46,051 nt of DNA, from positions 1-46,051 of the forward strand of contig CACEHW010000005.1 of assembly GCA_902559415.1 (NCBI GenBank). Direction: 5' to 3'. Source of the DNA: an uncultured Fidelibacterota bacterium (GTDB taxonomy: Bacteria; Fidelibacterota; Marinisomatia; Marinisomatales; UBA1611). Position numbers and translations under genes: made by a program. Below the pieces are notes generated by a model. The model searched no databases, was not told the DNA's origin, and saw only the letters and a list, made by a program, of their open reading frames with translations. Within the stretch, counting starts at the first letter, position 1, and the number at the start of each line of letters is the position of its first letter. Positions 17,128-26,889 of this stretch are shown piece after piece.

Positions 17128-17670
17128 CTAATCCCAGTTATGCTCAATCTTTTGAATCTGAGATACATCATAACCAACCTTTTCAAGTTTAGAGATTATG
17201 TTATCATAAATATTTTGATCTAAAACATGATCTCGAGCCATTATCCAAACATATTTTCTGCTAGGTATTCCAATTACAGTATAACTATAATCATCATCTA
17301 GATCGATAATTAAAAAAGGAGCCTTAAAAGGCCAGAGAAACTGCATGCGCCACTCAGCGTTTGTCTTGTCATTATAGATGAAGCCTGTTGGATTATACTT
17401 TTTTTCAGGACCTGTGCTTGATCCTTTTCTAAAAGTGAATGTGGTATTAATTCTCCCTCTTGAATCTAGCTCATATGATTCCACAGCGTTTACTGCACCT
17501 TTTTCTATAAATGTTGGTATGTTAGCTATAACATACCAATCCCCCATAAATCGTTCTAAATCTACAAAGTCAACCGTTTTTAACTCCCCAAACTCTTTTT
17601 CTCCCATATTTTCCTCACAACTAAAACAAATTAAAAAAGACAAAAAGGAGATAAGTATATACTTGTTCAT
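17128..17670 (-). CDS. Bacterial lipocalin (Blc-like) lipoprotein
   Basis: Lipobox LICFSC; FMGDWYVIANIP lipocalin GxW motif; YVWIMARDHVLDQNIY. Confidence 0.92.
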   Translation of the reverse strand: MNKYILISFLSFLICFSCEENMGEKEFGELKTVDFVDLERFMGDWYVIANIPTFIEKGAVNAVESYELDSRGRINTTFTFRKGSSTGPEKKYNPTGFIYNDKTNAEWRMQFLWPFKAPFLIIDLDDDYSYTVIGIPSRKYVWIMARDHVLDQNIYDNIISKLEKVGYDVSQIQKIEHNWD

Positions 17671-17674
17671 AATG

Positions 17675-18217
17675 TTATTTACCTAAACCCATTTTTTCAT
17701 TTATATAAAAAACCATCGGCATTGAAATCGCCCAAACTACTCCAATGATCAGCGCAGAAAATAATGTGCTGAGCTCGAAATATATTGCACCAAAACCTTT
17801 CCCTGTAAAGTAAGCGGCAGGACCAAATACACCTCCAGCAACAACCATTAAAATCCATTTATTTTGAAAAAATACCATGGAATGATTAACTGTAGCAGCA
17901 AAACCTGCCCACATTGCCGTAATCCACAAAGGTGCAATCGCAAGGTCATCTGAATAAGCGCCCGCATAAATGAAATATTTTGATAAAACTAATCCACTAT
18001 CAACGATTGTGCCTATTATTCCTATTATTATTATTAACTGTATTTCTTTAAAGTCTTTTATAAAAAAAACACCATGAGTGATGATAAATAATAACATCAA
18101 TAATGGGCCAATGTATGGCAGACCATTTGATGACCCTAGTATACATCCCCACCAACCTATGTAAAAGCCAACAATATTAATTATCATTTTTAATTTATCA
18201 TTCATAATATTAATCAA
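17675..18217 (-). CDS. DUF2878 family membrane protein
   Basis: Multi-TM; LAIAPLWITAMWAGFAATVNHSM. Confidence 0.82.
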   Translation of the reverse strand: MINIMNDKLKMIINIVGFYIGWWGCILGSSNGLPYIGPLLMLLFIITHGVFFIKDFKEIQLIIIIGIIGTIVDSGLVLSKYFIYAGAYSDDLAIAPLWITAMWAGFAATVNHSMVFFQNKWILMVVAGGVFGPAAYFTGKGFGAIYFELSTLFSALIIGVVWAISMPMVFYINEKMGLGK

Positions 18218-18876
18218 ATTTTACTGACCTTCTTGAACTTTGCTTTTACAGTTAACTTAACATCATCTGCTATTATTCTATCTCCCAAATCTGAGAACAA
18301 ACTCGCAGACCTGTACCTTACATCATATTTTGAGCGGTCAAAAATTAATTTTAAGTTAGTGTCATATGATAAGTTGTTTTCAATTACAGTACCTGTAAAT
18401 ATTATAGGATGGGTTCGTCCTTTTATTGTTAGATTGCCACTAAACTCAAAATTATTGCCACTAATATTTTTTCCAGAAATTAGATCTAAAACTGCCTCAG
18501 GATAATTCGCCACATCGAAGAAATCATCGCTCTTTAAATGTCCAATTAGTTTCTTATTTGTGCCTTCGTTTGTAAGGTCGAAGCACTTCATTGAATTTAG
18601 ATCTACGATAAACCTACCATTAACATCAGAGGTTTCAGAAATATCAATAGATCCACTAACTAATTGAACACTCCCATCGTGCCTAGCACCTCCTAGCCAC
18701 TCACATTCCCATAATACTTCACTAGAGCCTTCTATGGCATTATAATCGCCTGGATTTAGTTTAATTTCTTTTACGTTTAATATTTTACTCTCTTTACTAC
18801 TACTTTTATCTTTTGTTGAACATCCTGTGATAAGTAATAACCCGGTAATTAAATAGTTTATAATGATTGATCTCAT
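18214..18876 (-). CDS. YceI-like lipoprotein
   Basis: Lipobox LITGC; FDVANYPEAVLDL, GNLTIKGRTHPIIFTGTV. Confidence 0.87.
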   Translation of the reverse strand: MRSIIINYLITGLLLITGCSTKDKSSSKESKILNVKEIKLNPGDYNAIEGSSEVLWECEWLGGARHDGSVQLVSGSIDISETSDVNGRFIVDLNSMKCFDLTNEGTNKKLIGHLKSDDFFDVANYPEAVLDLISGKNISGNNFEFSGNLTIKGRTHPIIFTGTVIENNLSYDTNLKLIFDRSKYDVRYRSASLFSDLGDRIIADDVKLTVKAKFKKVSKI

Positions 18877-18887
18877 TTTTCTCCTTT

Positions 18888-19718
18888 TTACTTTGTCAAT
18901 ATACCTTCTTGGTAATCACTAAATGCCTTTAAAACCTCTGCTTTAGTATTCATTACAAATGGACCACCCCTAGCAACTGGCTCATTTAATTTTTCTCCCC
19001 CAACAATAATACATTTTAAATTAATTGAACTATCAACATACAAATTTATTTTCCCAGTATCACTGAATACTCCTAGTTGTCCAATATTTAAACCCTTATC
19101 GGCTATTCTAGCCTTACCATCATATATGTAAATAAAACTATTCCAATGATCATCCACAGAAATCTCTATATTATTTTTAGGTGAGAGCGAAATATCATAG
19201 TAAAACATTCCTGTGTGTGCTCGCCCAGGTCCTTTTATTCCGTTGATCTCACCACATATTACTTTGATATAACCACCAGGTATTTGGATTTCAGGGATGG
19301 ATTTAGCTGGTATGTCGTTGTATGAGGGATCAATCATTTTTAGGTTTTTTGGGAGATTCAACCAAAGCTGAAAACCCCTTGATAAGCCATCAGTTTGCTC
19401 AGGCATTTCACTATGGATTACGCCCTTTCCAGCGGTCATCCACTGCACAGATCCATCAGTTAAATACCCTTCATTACCAGCAGAGTCTTTATGTTTAAAT
19501 TTTCCATTCAGCATATAGGTAATAGTTTCGAAACCTCTATGAGGGTGGGGTGGGAACCCACCGATATAATCATTAGGGTCATCACTACCAAACTCGTCAA
19601 AAAGTAGAAATGGGTCAAGCATATTTAAATCTGGACCGCCAATAATTCTTCTTAGTTTGACACCGGCACCATCCGAGGTCTCTAGTCCTTCAATAATCTG
19701 AATGATTTCTCTACTCAT
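18888..19718 (-). CDS. Pirin family protein
   Basis: GGFPPHPHRGFETITYMLNGKFKHKDSAGNEGYLTDGSVQWMTAGKGVIHSEMP. Confidence 0.95.
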   Translation of the reverse strand: MSREIIQIIEGLETSDGAGVKLRRIIGGPDLNMLDPFLLFDEFGSDDPNDYIGGFPPHPHRGFETITYMLNGKFKHKDSAGNEGYLTDGSVQWMTAGKGVIHSEMPEQTDGLSRGFQLWLNLPKNLKMIDPSYNDIPAKSIPEIQIPGGYIKVICGEINGIKGPGRAHTGMFYYDISLSPKNNIEISVDDHWNSFIYIYDGKARIADKGLNIGQLGVFSDTGKINLYVDSSINLKCIIVGGEKLNEPVARGGPFVMNTKAEVLKAFSDYQEGILTK

Positions 19719-20317
19719 TTGGAAAATCTAACCATAATCTCATTGTGCCTAAACGGAGGTAAAACCCAAGGAGAATTATATTGGGCTACCATAAAATGCC
19801 CAATTTTTTTTAGACCTTGCTGAGATATCCAATTATCTAGTTTTTTTTGGAATTTCTTAACCCTACTTGCTGTCGCCCAACCTCCAAATGAAATTGTTGC
19901 AACGCTGTCAAGCTCGCGATCAACTATCTCCACGTTTGGGCTGTTTGGCTTTGGAAGTTTTATTTTATCATAAGCCTTAGGCATTACAAATGCTATTTCA
20001 TACGTCCCATTTGCGTCAACTGGGCTACCAGTAATTACTGGTGCTGTCATTGCAATTTCAACACTACCATCATTCCCACCAAAAATATAATTCGCAATTC
20101 TGCTAAACCCTCTACTAGTAGCTTCATTATAGTCAGAGCTTACTTGAGTTCTAGCCATTACCATTGGCGCATATTTTCTTATCTCGAATGAGCCACTTTT
20201 TTTAATCAGTTCATATTCTGGCGTTTCTAACATAGTATTTGACCCTCCCCACGCCATATTAAATCCAATGGCTACTGCTAAAATTATCACAAAAATTATT
20301 AAAGATTTATTCATCAT
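19715..20317 (-). CDS. SOUL-family heme-binding protein
   Basis: ETPEYELIKKSGSFEIRKYAPMVMART...IAMTAPVI...VAQYNSPWVLPPFRHNEIMV. Confidence 0.93.
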   Translation of the reverse strand: MMNKSLIIFVIILAVAIGFNMAWGGSNTMLETPEYELIKKSGSFEIRKYAPMVMARTQVSSDYNEATSRGFSRIANYIFGGNDGSVEIAMTAPVITGSPVDANGTYEIAFVMPKAYDKIKLPKPNSPNVEIVDRELDSVATISFGGWATASRVKKFQKKLDNWISQQGLKKIGHFMVAQYNSPWVLPPFRHNEIMVRFSK

Positions 20318-20326
20318 TATATCATT

Positions 20327-21319
20327 TTAAATATTATTAGCCAATTCAAGCAATGATTCTATATCTCCTACAACTTCAGTTGCGGCATAATCAGATTCAT
20401 CTTCGAATATTACTTGTTGATGCTCTTGAAGTTTAAACTTGACAGATGAATCTAAATGTTCTTCTACTTTTTCTACCATGTCAAGCTGATCAGGGGCATA
20501 GAGCATACCAGATTTTTTACCAATTATAATAGATATACTGAGAGTTAAATCTCTTTGCTTTAACACCCATTCAATTTCATCAGAATTCTTTTTTATATTT
20601 ACAATCTTAGCAGATCTGTATGTGGTAAACCTGTATAGTTTATCATTAATTAAAAGGCCAACTATAAATCCAGCAAAACGAGTTCCAAGTAAAGGTATTT
20701 TTGCAATGGAAGCAGATAAACTAACTTTTTCCTTTTTAAAATGATTTGCTTGAACCCATATCCAACTTTGAGGGAAGTTCCTACCCCAATCTTTTTCTAT
20801 ATATCCAAGACCACTATTAAAATTAATATTTTCTCCATTTAAACTTAATTCCCCTGAAAGGCTGTGATTCATACTTAAAATACCATGATAACACTCCATT
20901 ATTGGTAAATAACTATACCACCCCATGCAGCCGGGCTCTAGTAAAGTTACTGGCCAAGGTGTTGTCCCGCTAAAATTGACAGCACCTTTTATACTAAAAC
21001 GACTAGATTTGATATTTAAATTAATCTTATTTTTAGAAAAATGATTTTTACCAATCTTGGTATCATACGCATTCGTTTTAGATACAAAATGATCATATGA
21101 AAATCTTTCAAAGTGAACTTCACCGCTATTTCCATCAAAAATCATAATAAATGAAAATTTATTTTCAACTTCTCCACTCCTGTACATGCCAGGAATGATA
21201 ACGATTGACCTTTTCGTTTTGGAAACTAATTTATGATACCAACCTTCAAAATAAGGAGATCTTGAATCCATCCCATGAAAAGCTTCAGGGTGCTGTAACC
21301 CTTTAAACCACTTAATCAT
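20327..21319 (-). CDS. Tocopherol-cyclase-like protein
   Basis: YFEGWYHKLVSK, MECYHGILSMNHSLSGELSLNGENINF, GYIEKDWGRNFPQSWIWVQANHF. Confidence 0.78.
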   Translation of the reverse strand: MIKWFKGLQHPEAFHGMDSRSPYFEGWYHKLVSKTKRSIVIIPGMYRSGEVENKFSFIMIFDGNSGEVHFERFSYDHFVSKTNAYDTKIGKNHFSKNKINLNIKSSRFSIKGAVNFSGTTPWPVTLLEPGCMGWYSYLPIMECYHGILSMNHSLSGELSLNGENINFNSGLGYIEKDWGRNFPQSWIWVQANHFKKEKVSLSASIAKIPLLGTRFAGFIVGLLINDKLYRFTTYRSAKIVNIKKNSDEIEWVLKQRDLTLSISIIIGKKSGMLYAPDQLDMVEKVEEHLDSSVKFKLQEHQQVIFEDESDYAATEVVGDIESLLELANNI

Positions 21320-23511
21320 TTATGTTTTTTTGACATTTTGAAAGGGAAAATATATAACAACGCTGGCAGTAATGTGACATCGGTAATAAATGCTACAGTT
21401 AATGTAATAGCTGAAATAATTCCAAATTGAGAGGTAGGAATGAAATTAGAAACTGTAATTACCATAAAACCAGAAACCAGTACTATTGTAGAAGTAAGCA
21501 TAGCTAACCCAGTTGTCTCGATCGTATTGGATATTGCTATCTCCATATCTGAGTTTTTTTTCTTTTCTTGCCAAAACCTAAATAAAAAATGTAGTGAGTC
21601 ATCCACTGCTATACCTAAACAAATAGAAAATGTTATAGCAATTGGAGGCCTTATGGGTATACCCATGAACCCAAGATAACCAGCTGCAAAAACTATGGGT
21701 ATTAAATTTGGTAACATACTTATCAATCCCAAACGAAAAGATAAAAATAATAACCCCATGATTATACTAATGAAAATAAATGCTAATCCAAATCCACTGA
21801 AAAGGTCTAAGATAAGGTAATCATTTGTATTAAGAGCTACCGGCATTGTACCGGTAATAACGACAGATAACCAATCTGGAAAATTCTTTTTTGCATATGA
21901 CATTATTGAATCTCTAGCCTCATCTAGCTCATCAGATGATAGATCGGGCAACATTCCAGATATTCTAATTTTGTTCTCATCAAAGTTGATAAGAGTCTGC
22001 GTTTGATCTTGCGTTATCATATTTATCTGATCTAGCGTTTCTTGATCTGGAGGGAATTTCTCATCAGGATCAATCTCGTATAAAACCTCCTCTAAGACTC
22101 GTTGAATAGATATCCAATTTGATTCAGGAAACATCCTGTTTAATTGACTCTGAAAATCTTTAATATGACCCATAATCACTGAATTATGCATTGGCAAATC
22201 GATACCATCATCTTTTTCAATTATAATCTCCATTGGTAATATTCCACCAAACCAATGCTCTACATTTTTTAAATCTATATACAATGAGCTTTTAGGGTGA
22301 AGGTCAGATAACAATGAACTACCAGTGGTAACTTTTGAGGCACCTACTAAAAATATTGAGGTCAGTAATACAGATATAAAGATTACCTGTTTAGGTTTAC
22401 TTTTGACTAAGCTTGAGAAAATTTTTAAAAGTTTGATTCTCCTTATTTCTTTTTTATTCCTGTTTCTATTTAAAGCACTTTTCAATATAATTATCATGCT
22501 AGGTATAAATGTAAGAGTCAAGATATATGCAATGAATACTCCACTAGCTATAAATATCCCAAACTCTTGAACAATAGCAATGGATGAATACAGTAGTGCC
22601 AAAAAACCTATTGCAGTAGTAAGGCTAGTTAAAAATAATGCTACCCCCATATCATTCATAGAGAGTTTAAGAGCTTCTTTTATATCAATGTCTTTATCTA
22701 GGTAGATATTCAATCTTGAAAGAAAATGAATAGAGTCACTTACTCCAATTATAAAGAGTAAAGTAGGCACCATATACGTCATTACGTTTAATCCCTTACC
22801 TGTAATTGACATCAGCCCAAGTATCCAAATTGCTGTAATTAGTACAGTAACTAAAGGCAAAACCACAAATACCCAATTGCGAAACAATAGTGCAAGCGAG
22901 ATAACTAATATAAGAGCAACTGGTGGAATAAATTTTATATTGTCCTGAATCATGTAATCTACATATGTGTTTCTAACTACAGGAAGGCCAGAGAATGTCC
23001 AACCCCAATCATATTCAGAAGTAGTATTTTTCAAAAATTTAATTACATCAGCACGCTTACTGAATGTATTGTAATTATCTTTTAACGTAAGCCAAATAGC
23101 TCCATGGAGAGAATCTTTAGAAAACATATTTAACAATCTAGAAGAAATATGATCAAAGCCTGGATCATTTGAACTATTTTTCTTATCTTTTTTGATGTCT
23201 GCTAAGGATACTGACTCAATAAAAAAGCCACTTACTTTCATCTGGCCAACAACCGCAGATAAAGAATCTAAAAATTTGTTATTTAATGTGGCGGGATTCT
23301 TATGGACCAGTAAAAATACATTATCTTCCCTTGAAAATTCATTTTGGAAATCAAAGTACTGCTCTGTTTCTTGCTTATCCTTAGCGAAAAGTTGCTCTAT
23401 AGTAAAATCATAGGATAAATCAAAAATAGCTATGCAAAACAAGCTTGTTGTAATGCATATGGATAGAACTGTTTTTCTAGGATGATCTAATATCAGAGAA
23501 AAGATCTTCAT
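21316..23511 (-). CDS. MMPL/RND-superfamily exporter (predicted lipid/hydrophobe transporter)
   Basis: Two repeats with periplasmic loops; ILVISLALLFRNW..., FSICLGIAVDDSLHFLFRFWQE. Confidence 0.92.
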   Translation of the reverse strand: MKIFSLILDHPRKTVLSICITTSLFCIAIFDLSYDFTIEQLFAKDKQETEQYFDFQNEFSREDNVFLLVHKNPATLNNKFLDSLSAVVGQMKVSGFFIESVSLADIKKDKKNSSNDPGFDHISSRLLNMFSKDSLHGAIWLTLKDNYNTFSKRADVIKFLKNTTSEYDWGWTFSGLPVVRNTYVDYMIQDNIKFIPPVALILVISLALLFRNWVFVVLPLVTVLITAIWILGLMSITGKGLNVMTYMVPTLLFIIGVSDSIHFLSRLNIYLDKDIDIKEALKLSMNDMGVALFLTSLTTAIGFLALLYSSIAIVQEFGIFIASGVFIAYILTLTFIPSMIIILKSALNRNRNKKEIRRIKLLKIFSSLVKSKPKQVIFISVLLTSIFLVGASKVTTGSSLLSDLHPKSSLYIDLKNVEHWFGGILPMEIIIEKDDGIDLPMHNSVIMGHIKDFQSQLNRMFPESNWISIQRVLEEVLYEIDPDEKFPPDQETLDQINMITQDQTQTLINFDENKIRISGMLPDLSSDELDEARDSIMSYAKKNFPDWLSVVITGTMPVALNTNDYLILDLFSGFGLAFIFISIIMGLLFLSFRLGLISMLPNLIPIVFAAGYLGFMGIPIRPPIAITFSICLGIAVDDSLHFLFRFWQEKKKNSDMEIAISNTIETTGLAMLTSTIVLVSGFMVITVSNFIPTSQFGIISAITLTVAFITDVTLLPALLYIFPFKMSKKHK

Positions 23512-23568
23512 CAGAATAATATTTGGACCATTCTATTTTAGAAATAATTATATTTTTTGATATAATGC

Positions 23569-26500
23569 TTAATCAGCAAAAAGCATATCAATTATCATTG
23601 TTATATCAATGATATTCACAACCCCATCCATATTAATGTCAGCGGCTAGCATTTGATCTGTAGTTAAATCCCCATAGCCAAGAACGGATGAAACTGTAAG
23701 GACTACATCTAACACATTAATATTACTATCTTCATTTAAATCACCAAAGTCAATGTTTAAAGGAGGAATTGAACCTGGGGGAAAAATGATATTATCTAAC
23801 CATGCACAATCTTGTCCGGAGGATCCTGCATTATCCTTTTCGTAAACCCATCTAAAAGTGTGTAATCCTGGCGCAACCATAAAAGAATACTCTTCCCAAT
23901 CACTTTCCCCGCCAATAACAACCATCTGCTCGTTATCAATATAAAATGATAGATAATCATATATAGTCCCAGAATTACCTTGCTCGCTAGAGGCTTTAGC
24001 AAAAAAATTAATATAACCTTGATTTAAAACATTATATTCAACCGATATCTGAGAAGTTTGATTATTCCCAATTGATCCGCTTCTTATTGAAAAGTCGCCA
24101 TCAAAGACCTCTTGGTCTTGTATAAACCATTCGTTTTGTCCAGCAAACTGCCAATCATGACTTGAAAAACCTTCAGTCTCAAAATTATCCATTAACATTC
24201 CTATGTTAAGTGATATTGACATTAGAGCTTCATAATCAGTATTCAAGCTACCAATGTCGAGCCAAGCAATAGAAGAGTGACCAACAGGAGCATTTTCAGA
24301 AACATTAACATTAACATTAACTATAACTGATGAGCCTATATCCCAGTAATAAGCATTATCAGATGAAACATATTCTATAGATATATAATCATCATTTTCA
24401 TATACATCAAAAGTTGGATAATGAAGAGCAGCGCTGCCAGTGTTTTCGATAACCATTTGCATTGAAACACTTTCACCAGGATCTAGAGCACCATTTTCTC
24501 CATCAAAAATTGAGGATGATTCCATACTATACTCTGGAGCATTTGCTGTAAGTAAGATTGGATACTCCCAAGAATTCTCACTTTCTTCAATTAATAGAAT
24601 AAATTCAATCTCTTCTTGATTCAATACATTAGATGAAACTTCAAATTCAAAGGGGCCAGCCTCGAGTACTTGATCAGCTGCTACAGAATCTATGTTAACA
24701 GAGGAAGTTAAAACTATGGCATTGCTAGTCTGATTTATCAATGTTGCAGTGATAAAACCAGAAGTTTCAGTACCGACATTTTCAATCATAACTGATAAAG
24801 ATATTTGCTCAGCAAAATTCACTGATTCATCACTCTCACTTGAAAGTGAAAAATCATCCAAAAGCATGTATGAACCTTCAGGTGCAATTACATTAATTTC
24901 TGTTTCATACGGTATACTGTTGTATGAGGTTATTACTAAATCTAAGGAGCCAGGAACACTAGCAGGTTCGTTTAAATTTATCTGACAAATTCCATTTTCA
25001 TCTGCAGAAGAGACACCAAGGATATTACCGTCTTTGGTCAATGCAGCTACAGCTTCACTACTGTTTGTTTGTATTACTAGCTCTGAACTACCAAGAATGA
25101 TAACATTACTATGCGAAACATTGAGAGGCTGAGGATAATTTGACCTAACTTCAAAAGATGGATCTCCAAATGTATTCCAATAAAGCGTTTCTAGATCACC
25201 TTGGCTACCATAATTATCATTCATTTCCATGCAACCGTTGTAAGATAAACCACCGAAAGTTCTCTTAATGTTATTTTCATAAGACTCAATAAATATATCC
25301 ACCATTTCATCCTGACCATCCATCGGAGGATTCCAAGCTTGATTGACGGAGGCCATTAATGTTGCAATAGCACCTGTAGGTTGGCCGTCAGAGTCAGTTG
25401 CTCTTAACCAGGTCTCAGCAAAACAAGTTCCTATATGAAATTCTCCATTAACACATGCAACAGACCATATCCAAGGCCACATCCCGGTATTTGTTAAACT
25501 ATTTACGTTTGTATTGTTCATAGGGCAACCATTACCCCATGATCCATTAGAACCATGTCCAGTATAATTAATAATTGACAATCCATTATTGATAGCAACT
25601 TCACCTTCAGCTATTGTTCCACTAGGGTCATATACTTGCTCAATGTCTCCGTAATTATAATCAAGTAATTTTTGTCTGATTATGTCCATATGCTCATTAT
25701 CATATTCTCCATCGTCGCCAGGGCCTTCATTTGATGCAAAACCAGCTCCCTCTATATACCATGATCCATCATCGGTATCTGGATATCTTTCGTAGGTAAT
25801 AGTTCTATTTACCATTGTGTTTACATGACCAACTGTTTCAGCTGAAAATCTTCCAACAAACACATCTGGGTAATAATCCTGACTCGGAATAAAACCGTAA
25901 TATGTATCTGAGGGACTATTTGACCCTGCGCCTTCAGAAAAACGTGGAGATGGAACCTGAGCTATATCGCCAACTAAAAGCAAAAAATTAATACCATTAC
26001 TATAGTAGTAATTCTCAACAAATGTTTTTATATCAGCTGCGTCTCCAATTTCATTCACATCATATAATTCTACATGCATGCCTTTTTTAGTCTTCCAATC
26101 AATGAAAGGTTGCATTGCATCAATAAATGGACCATAGCATATTATCAACATGGCACCATTCTCATCCAAAGGAGTATAACGATCGTTTGTCGGAACATTA
26201 TTTAAAAAATGCCTACTATAAATTTCTTCCATCTCTCTTTCACCTCTATTTTTTGAGGGAATTCTTACGAGAGGATTATCAGTGCTTATACCATTAGCTT
26301 TCACCTTAACTATAATGTTAGTATGGACTCTAAGAGTCTTTCTTACAGGATTATATTGAAATGGTTGAAAAACAACTGCTTGCCCTCTTTTTGTTCTAAT
26401 TATGTAAGGACTTCTCAGATAAGATATGTTTTCTGGATAGAAAGAATTCTTGTAATATACTGAACCTTTTTTGAAAGGGATCGAACTAATATTTATATCC

Positions 26501-26865
26501 CTGGTTATGTTACCCTTAGATGGTGCTATACTTTCAATTTTTAGATCTACATAATCTGATGAAATAACCTCTAACTCCATTTTTGCTAAGTCTGGAACCT
26601 GGATAGAGGTTGTGAAGATAGGAAGATCCGGAGTCCCTTCTTTTAACATAGATACACCGCCAGGAGCAGTAATTATCAAACCATCTTTTGATGGTTCAAG
26701 AAAATAGCCAGAGAGCTCGAATGAAATTTCAGTTGATGATAAATCATTCGATTCAGAGGTGAATTGAGGTTCTCTGATGTCAGAAGAATTAACCTCTACC
26801 CACTGCTTAGCTTCAGATGAGCTAAGGAGGAAAACAGCAATTATTATTATAAATTGTTTTAACAT
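23569..26865 (-). CDS. Gingipain-type C25 cysteine peptidase with C-terminal dockerin-like domain
   Basis: Signal peptide; catalytic regions IINYTGHGSNGSWG and WIWSVACVNGEFHIGTCFAE; C-terminal GDLNEDSNINVLDVVLTVSSVL...AADINMDGVVNIIDITMIIDMLF. Confidence 0.92.
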   Translation of the reverse strand: MLKQFIIIIAVFLLSSSEAKQWVEVNSSDIREPQFTSESNDLSSTEISFELSGYFLEPSKDGLIITAPGGVSMLKEGTPDLPIFTTSIQVPDLAKMELEVISSDYVDLKIESIAPSKGNITRDINISSIPFKKGSVYYKNSFYPENISYLRSPYIIRTKRGQAVVFQPFQYNPVRKTLRVHTNIIVKVKANGISTDNPLVRIPSKNRGEREMEEIYSRHFLNNVPTNDRYTPLDENGAMLIICYGPFIDAMQPFIDWKTKKGMHVELYDVNEIGDAADIKTFVENYYYSNGINFLLLVGDIAQVPSPRFSEGAGSNSPSDTYYGFIPSQDYYPDVFVGRFSAETVGHVNTMVNRTITYERYPDTDDGSWYIEGAGFASNEGPGDDGEYDNEHMDIIRQKLLDYNYGDIEQVYDPSGTIAEGEVAINNGLSIINYTGHGSNGSWGNGCPMNNTNVNSLTNTGMWPWIWSVACVNGEFHIGTCFAETWLRATDSDGQPTGAIATLMASVNQAWNPPMDGQDEMVDIFIESYENNIKRTFGGLSYNGCMEMNDNYGSQGDLETLYWNTFGDPSFEVRSNYPQPLNVSHSNVIILGSSELVIQTNSSEAVAALTKDGNILGVSSADENGICQINLNEPASVPGSLDLVITSYNSIPYETEINVIAPEGSYMLLDDFSLSSESDESVNFAEQISLSVMIENVGTETSGFITATLINQTSNAIVLTSSVNIDSVAADQVLEAGPFEFEVSSNVLNQEEIEFILLIEESENSWEYPILLTANAPEYSMESSSIFDGENGALDPGESVSMQMVIENTGSAALHYPTFDVYENDDYISIEYVSSDNAYYWDIGSSVIVNVNVNVSENAPVGHSSIAWLDIGSLNTDYEALMSISLNIGMLMDNFETEGFSSHDWQFAGQNEWFIQDQEVFDGDFSIRSGSIGNNQTSQISVEYNVLNQGYINFFAKASSEQGNSGTIYDYLSFYIDNEQMVVIGGESDWEEYSFMVAPGLHTFRWVYEKDNAGSSGQDCAWLDNIIFPPGSIPPLNIDFGDLNEDSNINVLDVVLTVSSVLGYGDLTTDQMLAADINMDGVVNIIDITMIIDMLFAD

Positions 26866-26889
26866 ATATTAATAACGAAGATAAAGAAC

